Positions 43,280 through 54,000 of a DNA stretch of 64,000 bases are shown piece after piece. This DNA comes from CAZBSE01 sp964610385 (GTDB lineage: Bacteria > Actinomycetota > Humimicrobiia > Humimicrobiales > Humimicrobiaceae). Where the stretch lies: positions 248,001-312,000 of the forward strand of contig CAZSXW010000001.1 of NCBI GenBank assembly GCA_964610385.1, given 5' to 3'. Under the pieces are notes generated by a model. It made no database searches and had not been told where the DNA came from. It worked only from the letters and a program-made list of their open reading frames with translations. Both the position numbers and the translations under genes were made by a program. Each line of letters begins with the position of its first letter. Positions within the stretch are counted from its first letter, which is position 1.

Positions 43280-43309
43280 ATTTATTTTACCAAATAAGGA
43301 AAATAATTT

Positions 43310-43349
43310 TTGTTTAATTGCAAAATTTTTGTTATAATTATAGCAACAA
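43310..43349 (+). promoter_or_regulatory. Proximal lon promoter P2 with overlapping palindrome
   Basis: TTGTTT (43310-43315) and TATAAT (43333-43338) are spaced by 17 bases. The sequence 43326-43349 is a 24-base palindrome with two mismatched pairs, centred on the -10 box. The leader to ATG 43472 is about 125 bases and AT-rich; no CIRCE or HAIR element was seen. Confidence 0.45.
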
Positions 43350-43471
43350 AATAGATATTAAATTATTTATGGCAAGAGAAATAATATTAATTGATTAACA
43401 TTATGTAAAAAAAAACTGTTATTAGTGTAAAATATATAAATAAATTAGAAAAATAGGAGTTGATATTTTAA

Positions 43472-45925
43472 ATGGCAGAAGAAAAAAAGTTTGATAAAAA
43501 TATAGAAAAAATAAATATACCTAAAGAGCTTCCGCTCCTGTCTCTTAAAAACAGTGTGGTATTCCCTTTTCTGGCTACTCCTCTCATTGTAGGCAGGAAA
43601 AAATCTTTAGAAGCTGTAAAAACTGCATCAAAAGAACATAAGATCATAGTAGTGGTAGCTCAAAAAGAAGAGAATAAAGAAGATGTAAATAAAGATGATT
43701 TATATGATATAGGTACTGCATGTGCCATCAAGCAGGTATCCAACGTTTCGGAGAATGAGATAAAATGCATTGTGGAAGGAATCACCCGGGTAAAAATAAA
43801 ATATTTTACTCAAACTGAACCTTATTTCAAGGTAGTCACTGAAGTACTCGAAGATATTCCCTATACTGAGGATGAGGAAACGGAAAACCTAAACACTACT
43901 ATAAGGATGCAGGTTGAAAAATTCATTCAGCTGGGTATTCCCCTGCCAACAGCATTTGTGGTTGCAGCAACAAATGTAACCAGGCCTGAGATTCAGAGTG
44001 ATCTTTTTGCTTCGTATCTGCTTTCAAGTACCAAGCAAAAACAAAAGATCCTTGAAGAAAGCAATCTCAGGTTAAGGCTTAAGAAATTAACAAAATATCT
44101 AGGAGAAGAACTCAAGAAATTTGAAGTCCAGTCACAAATAAGGGATAAGGTCCAGAAGGAAGTAGGAAAGACCCAGAGAGAATATTATCTACGTCAGCAG
44201 CTCAAAGCTATTAAAAACGAACTGGGTGAATCTGATGAGTCTATCGCCCTGACAAAGGAACTGGAGAAAAAGCTTCAGAAGAAAAAATTGCCCAAAGAAG
44301 CCAAGGAAAAGGTGCAAAAGGAAATAGAAAGACTGGAAAGTATTCCCAGTATGTCTCCGGAACATTCTTATGTAAGGACCTATGTCGAATGGATGCTGGA
44401 TGTCCCCTGGTCTGAAAAAACTAAAGATGTACTTGATTTAAAAAAAGCAAAGAAAATTTTAGATGGCGATCACTACGATCTGGATAAGGTAAAAACTCAT
44501 ATCTTGGATTACCTGGCAGTAAGAAAACTGAAGGGCAAGGCAACCAAGGGACCTATACTATGTTTTGTAGGCCCTCCGGGAGTCGGCAAAACTTCTCTGG
44601 GGCAGTCTATTGCCAAATCGCTGGGAAGAAAATTTATAAGAATGTCTATCGGAGGTATAAGAGATGAAGCTGAAATAAGAGGTCACCGCAGGACATACGT
44701 AGGAGCACTTCCCGGCAGGATCATTCAGGGACTTACCCAGGTAGGGACCAATAATCCTGTGTTTATGCTTGATGAAGTAGATAAAGTGGGTATGGACTAT
44801 AGAGGAGATCCTTCATCCGCTTTACTTGAGGTGCTTGATCCCGAGCAGAATAATTCATTCAGAGACCATTATCTTGAAGTGCCTTTTGATCTTTCTAATG
44901 TGATGTTTATAACCACTGCGAATATACTGGATACCATACACCCGGCGCTCAGGGATAGGATGGAAGTCATTGAAATACCTGGTTACAGCTCGGAAGAGAA
45001 GATACACATAGCTGAAAAGTTCCTGATACCCAAGCAGCTAAAGGAACAGGGAGTTGAAAAGTATGATATTAAGTTTGAAAAAGATGCCATCAGCTTGATA
45101 ATCGAACAATATACCAGAGAGGCAGGAGTCAGGAACCTTGAGCGTGAGATATCAAATATCTGTAAGAAGATTGCAAGGGAAATAGTCGAAAAGAAGAAAT
45201 TTTCCAGGAATGTCACCACTACCAAAGTAAGAGATTACCTTGGGATTTCAAAAATACTGCCCAGCGAGATCGAAGACAAAAACAAAATAGGTGTGGCAAC
45301 AGGACTGGCCTATACTCCTGTAGGCGGAGATATACTGCTTATCGAATCCACCTATTACAAGGGAAGCGGTGAACTTATACTCACAGGAAAACTAGGAGAT
45401 GTAATGCAGGAGTCGGCAAAGGCAGCTATAAGTTATATACATTCTAGATCAAAAGAGTTCGGTATACCGGAAACACTATTTGATAAATCTGATATACATA
45501 TCCATGTTCCTGCAGGTGCTGTGCCAAAGGACGGACCGTCGGCAGGTGTAGCCATAACTTCTTCTCTGGTATCAGCATTTACCAGAATACCTGTCATAAG
45601 AAATGTAGGTATGACAGGAGAAATAACCCTGAGGGGAAGAATCCTTCCCATAGGAGGACTTAAGGAGAAACTCCTGGCTGCCAAAAGAGCAGGCCTCAAG
45701 AAAGTCGTACTGCCTGAAAAAAATAAAAAGGATCTTGATGAAGTACCGGAAAACATAATCAAAGGATTGAAACTTGTATTCGTAGAAAATATAGATGATG
45801 TAATAAAGCATACTCTGGAGAAATACCCTACCAAAACAGGTGATACAGGTAAAAAGGGTATAGTGACATCCGATAAAGAATTAAAGGTAAGCGAGACACA
45901 GAGGATAAGTCCTACTATACAATAG
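43472..45925 (+). CDS. lon: ATP-dependent protease La (Lon)
   Basis: An 817-residue cytoplasmic AAA+ protease that degrades misfolded and regulatory proteins. The N-terminal LON domain (LPLLSLKNSVVFPFLATPLIVGRKKSL) leads to a coiled helical region. The ATPase has Walker A GPPGVGKT at 367-374 and Walker B PVFMLDEVDK. The protease domain has the catalytic Ser690 in PKDGPSAG and Lys733 in GLKEKLLAAKRAG, 43 residues apart as usual. The length and layout are standard LonA. AGGAGTTGATATTTTA precedes the ATG. The two upstream promoters with palindromes suggest stress-responsive control. Confidence 0.97.
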   Translation: MAEEKKFDKNIEKINIPKELPLLSLKNSVVFPFLATPLIVGRKKSLEAVKTASKEHKIIVVVAQKEENKEDVNKDDLYDIGTACAIKQVSNVSENEIKCIVEGITRVKIKYFTQTEPYFKVVTEVLEDIPYTEDEETENLNTTIRMQVEKFIQLGIPLPTAFVVAATNVTRPEIQSDLFASYLLSSTKQKQKILEESNLRLRLKKLTKYLGEELKKFEVQSQIRDKVQKEVGKTQREYYLRQQLKAIKNELGESDESIALTKELEKKLQKKKLPKEAKEKVQKEIERLESIPSMSPEHSYVRTYVEWMLDVPWSEKTKDVLDLKKAKKILDGDHYDLDKVKTHILDYLAVRKLKGKATKGPILCFVGPPGVGKTSLGQSIAKSLGRKFIRMSIGGIRDEAEIRGHRRTYVGALPGRIIQGLTQVGTNNPVFMLDEVDKVGMDYRGDPSSALLEVLDPEQNNSFRDHYLEVPFDLSNVMFITTANILDTIHPALRDRMEVIEIPGYSSEEKIHIAEKFLIPKQLKEQGVEKYDIKFEKDAISLIIEQYTREAGVRNLEREISNICKKIAREIVEKKKFSRNVTTTKVRDYLGISKILPSEIEDKNKIGVATGLAYTPVGGDILLIESTYYKGSGELILTGKLGDVMQESAKAAISYIHSRSKEFGIPETLFDKSDIHIHVPAGAVPKDGPSAGVAITSSLVSAFTRIPVIRNVGMTGEITLRGRILPIGGLKEKLLAAKRAGLKKVVLPEKNKKDLDEVPENIIKGLKLVFVENIDDVIKHTLEKYPTKTGDTGKKGIVTSDKELKVSETQRISPTIQ

Positions 45926-45936
45926 GCAACTGTAAT

Positions 45937-45969
45937 AATCCCTCACTGAATTAATATCGGTGAGGGATT
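45937..45969. terminator. Intrinsic terminator after lon
   Basis: AATCCCTCAC (45937-45946) pairs perfectly with GTGAGGGATT (45960-45969). The T-tract is poor (TTTACTTACT), so termination may be partial; purH is convergent beyond it. Confidence 0.6.
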
Positions 45970-46059
45970 TACTTACTACATAAAATTAAATTCCATCATT
46001 TCCTCAAGCAAGTTTTACTGTATAGGAACCCTAAAGCCGTAAAGTTGTCCTTTTGTTTC

Positions 46060-47742
46060 TCAGTGCCTGAAATGTCTTTTTCCGGTAAAGATCATCGGCA
46101 TTTTGTTTTTGTTGCAGCTTTCTATGACCTCTTTATCCCTGATTGAACCGCCGGGCTGTATTATTGCAGTGATCTCATTTTTAGCTGCAAGTTCGGCCAC
46201 ATCTTCAAACGGGAAAAATGCATCCGAAGCCATAATCGAACCCTTACACCTTCCATTGGATTTCTTTACCGCCAGTTCTGCTGCGTCAATCCTGCTCATC
46301 TGTCCTGCACCTATACCTACGGTACTGCTGTCGGCAGCCAGTACTATGGCATTTGATTTGACACTCTTGGCAATTTGCCAGCCGAAAATAATATCGTTCC
46401 ATTGATCCGAATCCGGCTGGGCATCCGTTACTACTTTCATATTTTCCCTGCTGTCTGTACCTTCATCAAGATCCTGTACCAAAAGACCACCGTCAACACT
46501 TTTAATATCCGCTTTCTCAAGTTTGAATTTATCTGAATTTATATAATCGATATAGGTGCTAAGATCAAAATTGATTTTTAAAATCCTCAAGTTTTTCTTC
46601 TCTGCCAGGATTTTAAGAGCCTCCGGATCATAATCAGGAGCTATAAGAACCTCTACATATTTATCCAGCATAAATTTGGCAGCTTCAGCGGTCCATTTCA
46701 TATTACTGGCGACAACGCTTCCGAAAGCAGAAACCGGATCGCACTGATAAGCCTTCCTGTAGGCTTCACCTATGGTTTCAGCCGTAGCAGCTCCGCAGGG
46801 ATTATTATGTTTTATCACCGCTACGCAGGGAACGGCGAACTCTTTTGCGATTCCGAACGCCGCATTACCGTCCATGATATTATTGTAAGATAATTCCTTG
46901 CCCTGAAGTTGTTGGGCGCCGGTAAACTTGTCATCTCCACTGTCCATATATTTATAATAAGAAGCCTTCTGATGAGGATTTTCACCGTATCTTAAATCCT
47001 GGATTTTTTTGAGGTCCAGGCTAAGGCTGCTTTTGAAATTCCCGCTGCTGTCCCTTAAATCATTTTCATTTTCTCTTCCCTGGCCTCCACAGTCAACATC
47101 CAGATAATCTCTTACATTCACATTCGACTGGCCAAAATCTTTAATTTTATTTTTTAAATAATTAAAAATCACGCTGTCATATTCGCATGTATGCTGGAAA
47201 GCCTTAATGCTCAGTCTAAACAGCGTACCCAGGTCAATATAACCACCGCTTTCAACAAGCTCTGCCTGTATTTTCTTATAGTCAGCCGGATCGGTCACTA
47301 CAGCCACACCTTTATAGTTCTTGGCAGCACTCCTTATCATAGTGGGTCCGCCAATGTCTATATTCTCAATTGCCTCTTCAAGAGTCACATTTTCTTTTGA
47401 TATGGTCTCCTTAAATGGATATAAATTCACCACTACCATATCTATCAATTTTATTTTCGCATCCGAGACTTCCTTCATATGGTTCTCATTGCTTCTATCA
47501 GCAAGTATGCCTCCATGAATGAAAGGGTGAAGAGTCTTTACCCTACCGTTCATCATTTCGGGGAATCCGGTTATTTCTTCTACTTTCTTTACTTTAATAC
47601 CGGCTTCCTCTAATTTTTTAAAAGTCCCTCCAGTTGAAATGATTTCCGCTCCGGCTTCCTGTAAAGTCTTGGCAAAATCCACAATTCCTTCTTTATTGGA
47701 TACGCTGATCAGGGCACTCTTAATCTTTACTTTCATCTTCAA
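46060..47742 (-). CDS. purH: Bifunctional AICAR transformylase / IMP cyclohydrolase
   Basis: A 560-residue enzyme for the last two steps of IMP synthesis. The N-terminal MGS-like IMP cyclohydrolase domain starts KSALISVSNKEGIVDFAKTL and has STGGTFKKL and NLYPFKET. The AICAR transformylase domain has the marks LRYGENPHQKASYY, NIMDGNAAFGIAKEF, KHNNPCGAA (catalytic Lys-His) and GSIRDKEVI. About 30 residues of polar insert (residues about 215-240) make it longer than most bacterial PurH (near 520). It is the last gene of the purine cluster, 12 bases downstream of purN. Confidence 0.97.
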   Translation of the reverse strand: MKMKVKIKSALISVSNKEGIVDFAKTLQEAGAEIISTGGTFKKLEEAGIKVKKVEEITGFPEMMNGRVKTLHPFIHGGILADRSNENHMKEVSDAKIKLIDMVVVNLYPFKETISKENVTLEEAIENIDIGGPTMIRSAAKNYKGVAVVTDPADYKKIQAELVESGGYIDLGTLFRLSIKAFQHTCEYDSVIFNYLKNKIKDFGQSNVNVRDYLDVDCGGQGRENENDLRDSSGNFKSSLSLDLKKIQDLRYGENPHQKASYYKYMDSGDDKFTGAQQLQGKELSYNNIMDGNAAFGIAKEFAVPCVAVIKHNNPCGAATAETIGEAYRKAYQCDPVSAFGSVVASNMKWTAEAAKFMLDKYVEVLIAPDYDPEALKILAEKKNLRILKINFDLSTYIDYINSDKFKLEKADIKSVDGGLLVQDLDEGTDSRENMKVVTDAQPDSDQWNDIIFGWQIAKSVKSNAIVLAADSSTVGIGAGQMSRIDAAELAVKKSNGRCKGSIMASDAFFPFEDVAELAAKNEITAIIQPGGSIRDKEVIESCNKNKMPMIFTGKRHFRH

Positions 47743-47754
47743 CTCCTTTTTATG

Positions 47755-48369
47755 TTACTTTTTATTTAAAATTTTTACTTTTCTACCTTTTATTACCAGC
47801 CTGTCTTCGCAAAAATACTTAACTGCCTTGGGATATATCTTATGCTCCACTTTATGTATTTTCTCCTCCAGCTCCTCCACGCTTTCGTTATCTTTAATGT
47901 AGCATGGTGATTGGAGTATTACAGGTCCGCTGTCAAGGCCCTTATCCACAAAATGCACTGTAACACCTGTTATCCTGACTCCGTAATCATAAGCATCCTG
48001 AATACCGTGTTCTCCTTTAAAGGAAGGCAGTAGCGCGGGATGTATATTCAATATCTTGTTTTTAAACTTTTTTACAAACTCTGCGCTTAACAAAAACATA
48101 TAACCGGCAAGGACTATCAGGTCTATTTTCTCTTTTTCCAGTAATTCCACGATTTTCAAATCGTACTGCTTTCTGTTTTTATACTTTGAAGGATCCATAA
48201 AGACTGCTTTTATCTTGCTTTTCTTTGCCCTCTTTAAGGCATAGGCATTTTTATTATTTGAAAATACCAGCACGATCTCCCCGTTTAATCCCTGGGTACG
48301 GCTGTAATCTATGAGTGCCTGAAGATTTGAACCAAAACCTGATGCAAAGACAGCAATTCTTTTTTTCAT
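47755..48369 (-). CDS. purN: Phosphoribosylglycinamide formyltransferase
   Basis: A 204-residue enzyme that formylates GAR using 10-formyl-THF. The marks are FASGFGSNLQALID (phosphate loop), NIHPALLPSFKG with the catalytic His and the GVTVHFVDKGLDSGPVI block with the catalytic Asp. The length is standard. It lies 7 bases after purM and 12 bases before purH, within one operon. Formyl-THF dependence links it to the folate genes elsewhere in the window. Confidence 0.96.
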   Translation of the reverse strand: MKKRIAVFASGFGSNLQALIDYSRTQGLNGEIVLVFSNNKNAYALKRAKKSKIKAVFMDPSKYKNRKQYDLKIVELLEKEKIDLIVLAGYMFLLSAEFVKKFKNKILNIHPALLPSFKGEHGIQDAYDYGVRITGVTVHFVDKGLDSGPVILQSPCYIKDNESVEELEEKIHKVEHKIYPKAVKYFCEDRLVIKGRKVKILNKK

Positions 48370-48376
48370 CTTTTAT

Positions 48377-49438
48377 CTAACTCTCCTTTATAATAACTCT
48401 ATTACTTCCAGTTGTAACAGTGCCTATTTTATAAACCTTCTCTTTCAGTTCCCCTGCTATGCCTTCTATCCTGCCGAACTGGCCGGGGGATGTTATCATG
48501 ACCATTCCTATACCCATATTAAAGACTCTAAACATTTCATCCCTGTCAATATTTCCCATATCTTGCAGGAATTTAAATACAGCAGGTACATCCCATTTTC
48601 CTTCCTGTAAGAAAGCATCCATATTAGGCGGGATTATTCTGTTGATATTTTCATAGAACCCACCGCCGGTTATATGAGCGATACCATGGACTTCGATCTT
48701 GCTTTTGATTATCCTATCCACAATCCTAAAATACAATTTGGTAGGCACCATAAGAATATCTTTCAGCAGTTTTCCTTCTGTCCAGTCATATTCCTTTTGC
48801 AGATCTACCTTCTTATCTGAAATTATTTTACGCACCAGCGAAAAACCATTGCTGTGAATTCCTGAAGAAGCTATCCCTACTATTATATCGCCTTCTCTTA
48901 CCAGGTTATGTTTTATAATCTCAGATTTTTCCACTATTCCAACTGCAAAACCAGCAATATCTATATCATCTACCTTACCCACACCGGGATGCTCGGCGAT
49001 TTCCCCACCTATCAGAACAGTATCACAATAACTACAACTCCTGGCCATAGATTCTATTATAATTTTTATTCTCTTCTCATTTAACTTACCGCAAACTATA
49101 TAATCTAAAAAAAACAGCGGCTTCGCTCCACAGCATATTATGTCATTTATGATCATCGCTACCGCATCCTGGCCTATGTTCTCAAAGCAGCCCGTCTTTT
49201 TTGCCAGCAGTATTTTAGTACCTACTCCATCTGTAGAAGATGTAAGAACAGGATCTCTGTATTTTTTTAGATCAGGCTGGAAAAGACCGGAAAAGGATGA
49301 CAGGTTACTCAGTACCCTGCTGGAATATGTAGATTTCAATGTCTCTTTAAGTTGATTTATTATATCTGAGGCCTTATCTATATCAACACCGGATGATTTA
49401 TAGGAATATTTTTTAGTGCTTTTATCATTCTCAGGCAT
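48377..49438 (-). CDS. purM: Phosphoribosylformylglycinamidine cyclo-ligase (AIR synthetase)
   Basis: A 353-residue ATP-dependent cyclo-ligase. The start YKSSGVDIDKASDIINQLK, the substrate loop TSSTDGVGTKILLAKK, the AMIINDIICCGAKPLFFLDYI block and HITGGGFYENINRIIP are diagnostic. The ATG (49438) overlaps the end of purF by 8 bases, indicating translational coupling. Confidence 0.96.
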   Translation of the reverse strand: MPENDKSTKKYSYKSSGVDIDKASDIINQLKETLKSTYSSRVLSNLSSFSGLFQPDLKKYRDPVLTSSTDGVGTKILLAKKTGCFENIGQDAVAMIINDIICCGAKPLFFLDYIVCGKLNEKRIKIIIESMARSCSYCDTVLIGGEIAEHPGVGKVDDIDIAGFAVGIVEKSEIIKHNLVREGDIIVGIASSGIHSNGFSLVRKIISDKKVDLQKEYDWTEGKLLKDILMVPTKLYFRIVDRIIKSKIEVHGIAHITGGGFYENINRIIPPNMDAFLQEGKWDVPAVFKFLQDMGNIDRDEMFRVFNMGIGMVMITSPGQFGRIEGIAGELKEKVYKIGTVTTGSNRVIIKES

Positions 49439-50870
49439 TAGAAGATACTTTCCTCTGATTACTCAAAGAATATTTACCACAATCCTTCTTTTTAGGTATA
49501 CTGACCGGATAATCACCGTTAAAACAGGCAAAGCAGAATTTTTCCTTTGAATCCCCTATAGCTTTTACCAGACCCTTTATTGATAAATATTTCAAACTGT
49601 CGACATTTAAAAATTTTCTTATATCTTCTAATGTTTTATGATTGGCAATAAACTCCTTGATTGTTGCCATATCGACACCGTAATAGCAGGGATATAGCAG
49701 TGGTGGGCAGGTGATCCTCATATGCACTTCCTTGGCACCGGCGTTATATAGCATCTGGACTATTTTTTTTGACGTTGTCCCCCTTACTATAGAATCATCG
49801 ACCACTACTAGCCTTTTACCCCGTATGATATCCTTTAAAGGATTTAACTTAAGCTTAACGCTTATATCCCTGACCTCTTGTATTGGTTGAATAAAAGTCC
49901 TTCCAACATATCTGTTCTTAATAAAACCCTGAGCATAAGGTATTTTTGATTCAGCAGAATAACCGATTGCTGCAGGAGTGCCGGAGTCAGGAACAGAAAT
50001 CACCAAATCAGCATCAGCTGGAGATTCCTTTGCCAGTTCCTGCCCCAGCCTGTGTCTTACCTTAAAAACATTTTTATTATTTAAATAGCTGTCAGGTCTG
50101 GCAAAGTAAATAAGTTCAAACACACACATTGATATCCTCTCAACAGGTAAAATCATCTGAGATCTCATCCCATTCCTATCCAACAAAACTATCTCGCCGG
50201 GGTCTATATCCCTGATAAAGTCGGCATCGATTATATCCAGAGCACAGCTTTCGGAAGCTATGATAAAACTGTCACCAATATTTCCCAATACCAGCGGCCG
50301 GAACCCATGAGGATCTCTTATTCCAAAGACTTTATCTTTGGTAAGTATGACAAGAGAGTAAGAACCCTTAATCCTGTTTATGGCATCTTTGATAGCATCC
50401 TCTATATTTTCTTTCTCCGAGCTTTCTATAAGCGATGCTATTACTTCCGTGTCAGAATCTGTATCAAAGTTTATTCCTTTTTTGATCTGTTCGTTTCTTA
50501 TTTCCACAGCATTTGTTAAATTTCCATTGTGAGCTATGGCAAAGCTTTCATTTTTAAACATACGATAAAGCGGCTGGGAATTCTTCCAGCTATTCTCCCC
50601 TGTGGTAGAATAACGAGTATGGCCTATACCAATATGGCCCTGAAGAGGTGCCATATTTTGTTCATTAAATACCTGATTTACCAGGCCCAAATCTTTAAAT
50701 ATAAGAATATCTTCTCCATCGGAAACAGCTATCCCCGTACTCTCCTGGCCTCTGTGCTGCAGAGCTTGAAGTCCGTAAAATATTATTTCTGCTACTCTTC
50801 CACTGCGTGCATATATACCAAACACCCCGCATTTTTCATATATCTTTCTTTCTGAAATTAATTTGATCAT
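49431..50870 (-). CDS. purF: Amidophosphoribosyltransferase
   Basis: A 479-residue enzyme for the first committed step of purine synthesis. A 13-residue propeptide precedes the glutaminase nucleophile Cys14 (EKCGVFGIY). The glutaminase motifs GHTRYSTTG and AHNGNLTNA follow. The PRPP loop is VVVDDSIVRGTTSKK. Cysteines in SMCVFELIYFARPDS, YPCYYGVDM and FCFACFNGDYPV match the [4Fe-4S]-cluster ligands of the B. subtilis-type enzyme, so it is the oxygen-sensitive form. A 133-base gap separates it from purL upstream. Confidence 0.96.
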   Translation of the reverse strand: MIKLISERKIYEKCGVFGIYARSGRVAEIIFYGLQALQHRGQESTGIAVSDGEDILIFKDLGLVNQVFNEQNMAPLQGHIGIGHTRYSTTGENSWKNSQPLYRMFKNESFAIAHNGNLTNAVEIRNEQIKKGINFDTDSDTEVIASLIESSEKENIEDAIKDAINRIKGSYSLVILTKDKVFGIRDPHGFRPLVLGNIGDSFIIASESCALDIIDADFIRDIDPGEIVLLDRNGMRSQMILPVERISMCVFELIYFARPDSYLNNKNVFKVRHRLGQELAKESPADADLVISVPDSGTPAAIGYSAESKIPYAQGFIKNRYVGRTFIQPIQEVRDISVKLKLNPLKDIIRGKRLVVVDDSIVRGTTSKKIVQMLYNAGAKEVHMRITCPPLLYPCYYGVDMATIKEFIANHKTLEDIRKFLNVDSLKYLSIKGLVKAIGDSKEKFCFACFNGDYPVSIPKKKDCGKYSLSNQRKVSSNA

Positions 50871-51003
50871 TTTTATTTTTGATCAATCAATTTTTATAAT
50901 TGAATTTATATCCGGTAATAAACTATAAATTGCATACTTATATATGACAAACAAAATCATTATAACAAATAAAATACCAAAATAAATAAAGGAGCCGATA
51001 AAT

Positions 51004-54000
51004 TTAGCGGTTTTTCTCACACCACTCCCTGGCGTTTTGGAACATCTTAAGCCAAGGTGATGTACTCAGTTCAGAATGCAATTTATCAGGTATCCACGGC
51101 CACTGCCATAACAGAAATGATCTCTCAGGATGAGGCATCATAGCGAGATGCCTGCCGTCCGGTGAACATAAAGCTGTATATCCTGATGGAGAACTGTTAG
51201 GATTAAACGGGTATTTCTCAGTAGCAGCTCCTTTATCGTCAACAAAAACTATCGGTACCAGCTTTGAATCAGATATATCAGACAGAATCTTATCGTCAGG
51301 GCAGTGCAGGTGACCTTCCCTGTGTGCAACCCATATCCCTAAAATCGAATCCTCCATTCCCTTTAGCATAATAGAGGGACTTTTTAAGATCTTTACTGTA
51401 GTCCAGCGGGATTCAAACCTTCCTGAAGGATTACTTATAAATCTGGGCTGCTTCTTTTCATCGATGCCCTTCCAGGGTACCCATCCTATAAGGGTCATAA
51501 GCTGACAGCCGTTACAGACACCCAGCGAAAAAGTATCAGGCCTGCTGTAGAAGCCATCAAACATTTCTTTCAACCTGGGGCTAAACTTTATGATACCGGC
51601 CCATCCCTTTGCGCTGTCCAATACATCTGCATAAGTAAAACCTCCCACAAATACTATTCCTCTGAAATCATCCAGTATTATCTTGCCCTCCAGCATATCC
51701 TTCATGGTAACATCCCAGGGTTCAAATCCAGCTGCAAAGAATGCTGAGGTCATTTCTCTGTCGCCATTGCTGCCCTCTTCACGCATGATCGCCACCCTTG
51801 GTTTTTCATCTTTTTCCAACAATTCCGGTAATGTAGCTTTAGGCTTAAAGGAAATATGATATGAAGGGCCGATTCTCTTGTGCGCTTTTGCCTGTTCTTT
51901 TGCCAGTTTCGGATTCATCTGGTGGTTTTCAAGTTCATCGCTAGTCGCCTCCCACCACGTCAGTAGAGTAGTTGTATCAACATTCATTTTTACTTTATCT
52001 AGGCCTCTGACCACTACATGCCTTTTTTTCTGAGTATCACCCAGGATTAAAAATGGCACATTAAAATCCCCTAGAATATCAGTGATTTTTGGCTCAAACT
52101 GCGGCAGATACTCGATAACCAGCCCCAGTTCTTCTGAAAACAGCAGGGGAACTGATCCATCTTTTATGGGGAGCTTTACATTTATTCCGCAGTTTCCTGC
52201 CAATGCCATCTCAACCAGGGTGGTTATAAGACCGCCGTCACTTCTATCGTGTCCGGCAATGATAAGATCTTCCTTTATCATCTTCTGCACTGCCTTGAAA
52301 GCACCTGCCAGCAAAAAAGGATTTTCTACATCAGGAGTGTCGTCGCCTATTTGATCAAATACTTGTGCGACCGCTGAACCGCCAAGGCGTTCCTTACCTG
52401 GTGCAATATCGATAAAAATAAGTTTACTTTCTCCAGGGCGTTTTATATCAGGGGTTATTACTTTGGTTATATCCGACATCGAAGCATATGCAGAGACCAC
52501 TACCTGCCCGGGTGCCTTTACCATTTCATCTCCTACCTGTGCCGCCATTGATAGGCTATCTTTTCCACCGTCTGCCGCTATGCCTATCTCTTTCATCAGT
52601 TTGATCAGAGCATCTGCTGCCTTGTAAAGAGATGCACCTCCGCCTGGGAGTTTGGCAGCCCACATCCAGTTAACAGAACACTTTATATTTTCAAAGTCGC
52701 TTATCAGCGCCCAGACCATATTAGTCAATGCTTCTCCTAGTGCCATACGTGCTCCTGCGGCCGGATCAACCAGGACTTTTATAGGTTGTTCACCTATAGC
52801 AATAGCGGCACCGGTTAAACCGAAATGGCTTTGAGCTACTACAGATACGTCTGAAACCGGAAGCTGTAGTGGTCCGCAGCACTGCTGGCGAGCAATCAGC
52901 CCGGTTACACTTCTATCCACCTTCCTGACCAGAAAACCCTTGGAGCCGACAGATGGTAAACTGAATATTGATTTAAGAGTATTTTCCACCGAAAGATCAT
53001 TCGGCAACAGCAGCAGATCCAATTTTCCGGGTATGCTTTCCAGTTCGAATTTTTTTCTGGGAATACCACTTAAAATATCATCAAGGCCAAGGTCGACAGG
53101 TGTAAACTTGACTGGATCCGATTCTTCCCAGTTATCATTTACTACAATTCTTCCATCACCGGTTATATTTCCCAGGACTTCACAATTTACTTTCTCTCGC
53201 CTGCATATTAACTGGAATTCACTTAAATGCTCGGATTTTATTAAAAAAGCATTACGTTCCTGATATTCTGCTCCCCATATCTCAAGTACTGACATAGTTT
53301 TATCTCCGACCTGAATATTACGTATCTCGACCCTTCCGCCTGACGGATCTACCAGTTCGGTAAGAACATTACACGGTCCTCCGGCACCCTGATCATGTAC
53401 ACTCATAATAGGATTCTTATCTCCCATCTCTATACATGCCCTTATCACCCTGTTCATCTTCTGTTCCATCTGAGCATTCCCACGCTGCACCGCATTAAAG
53501 TCAAGTTCTTCTCTGTTTTCACCCTGGATCATGCTTGAAGCAGCACCTCCACCTATTCCGATACGGTAGGCGGGCCCGCCTACCTCTACTATTACCATGC
53601 CTTGTTCCGGTTTTTCTTTTTTTATATGAAGGTCATCGATTTGACCTATTCCACCTGTAAACATAATAGGCTTTACCCATTCCCGCCGTTCACCATCAGG
53701 AAGTCTTAGGCCAAATGTCCTGGTAAAACCTTGTATTACAGGCTCACCGAATTTATTACCGTAATCTGATGCACCGTCACTTTCCCTGATCATAATCTTT
53801 AGAGGAGAAGCAAGATTGGAAGGATAATCAAACTTGCTGTCCTCGCCTGGAATCTGATAGCCTGGTATATTTAAATTTCCTGTGCAGTACCCGGCCGTAC
53901 CTGCTATGACCAGTCCCCCTCTACCAGTCGCCTGTACATCCCGTATCCTTCCACCAGTACCGGTTTCAGCTCCTGGAAACGGTGCAACTCCACTTGGGAA

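Noticed and set aside
43201..43471. CIRCE or HAIR element upstream of lon
   Set aside because: Neither TTAGCACTC-N9-GAGTGCTAA nor CTTGAGT-N7-ACTCAAG is present; the palindromes are of different sequence.
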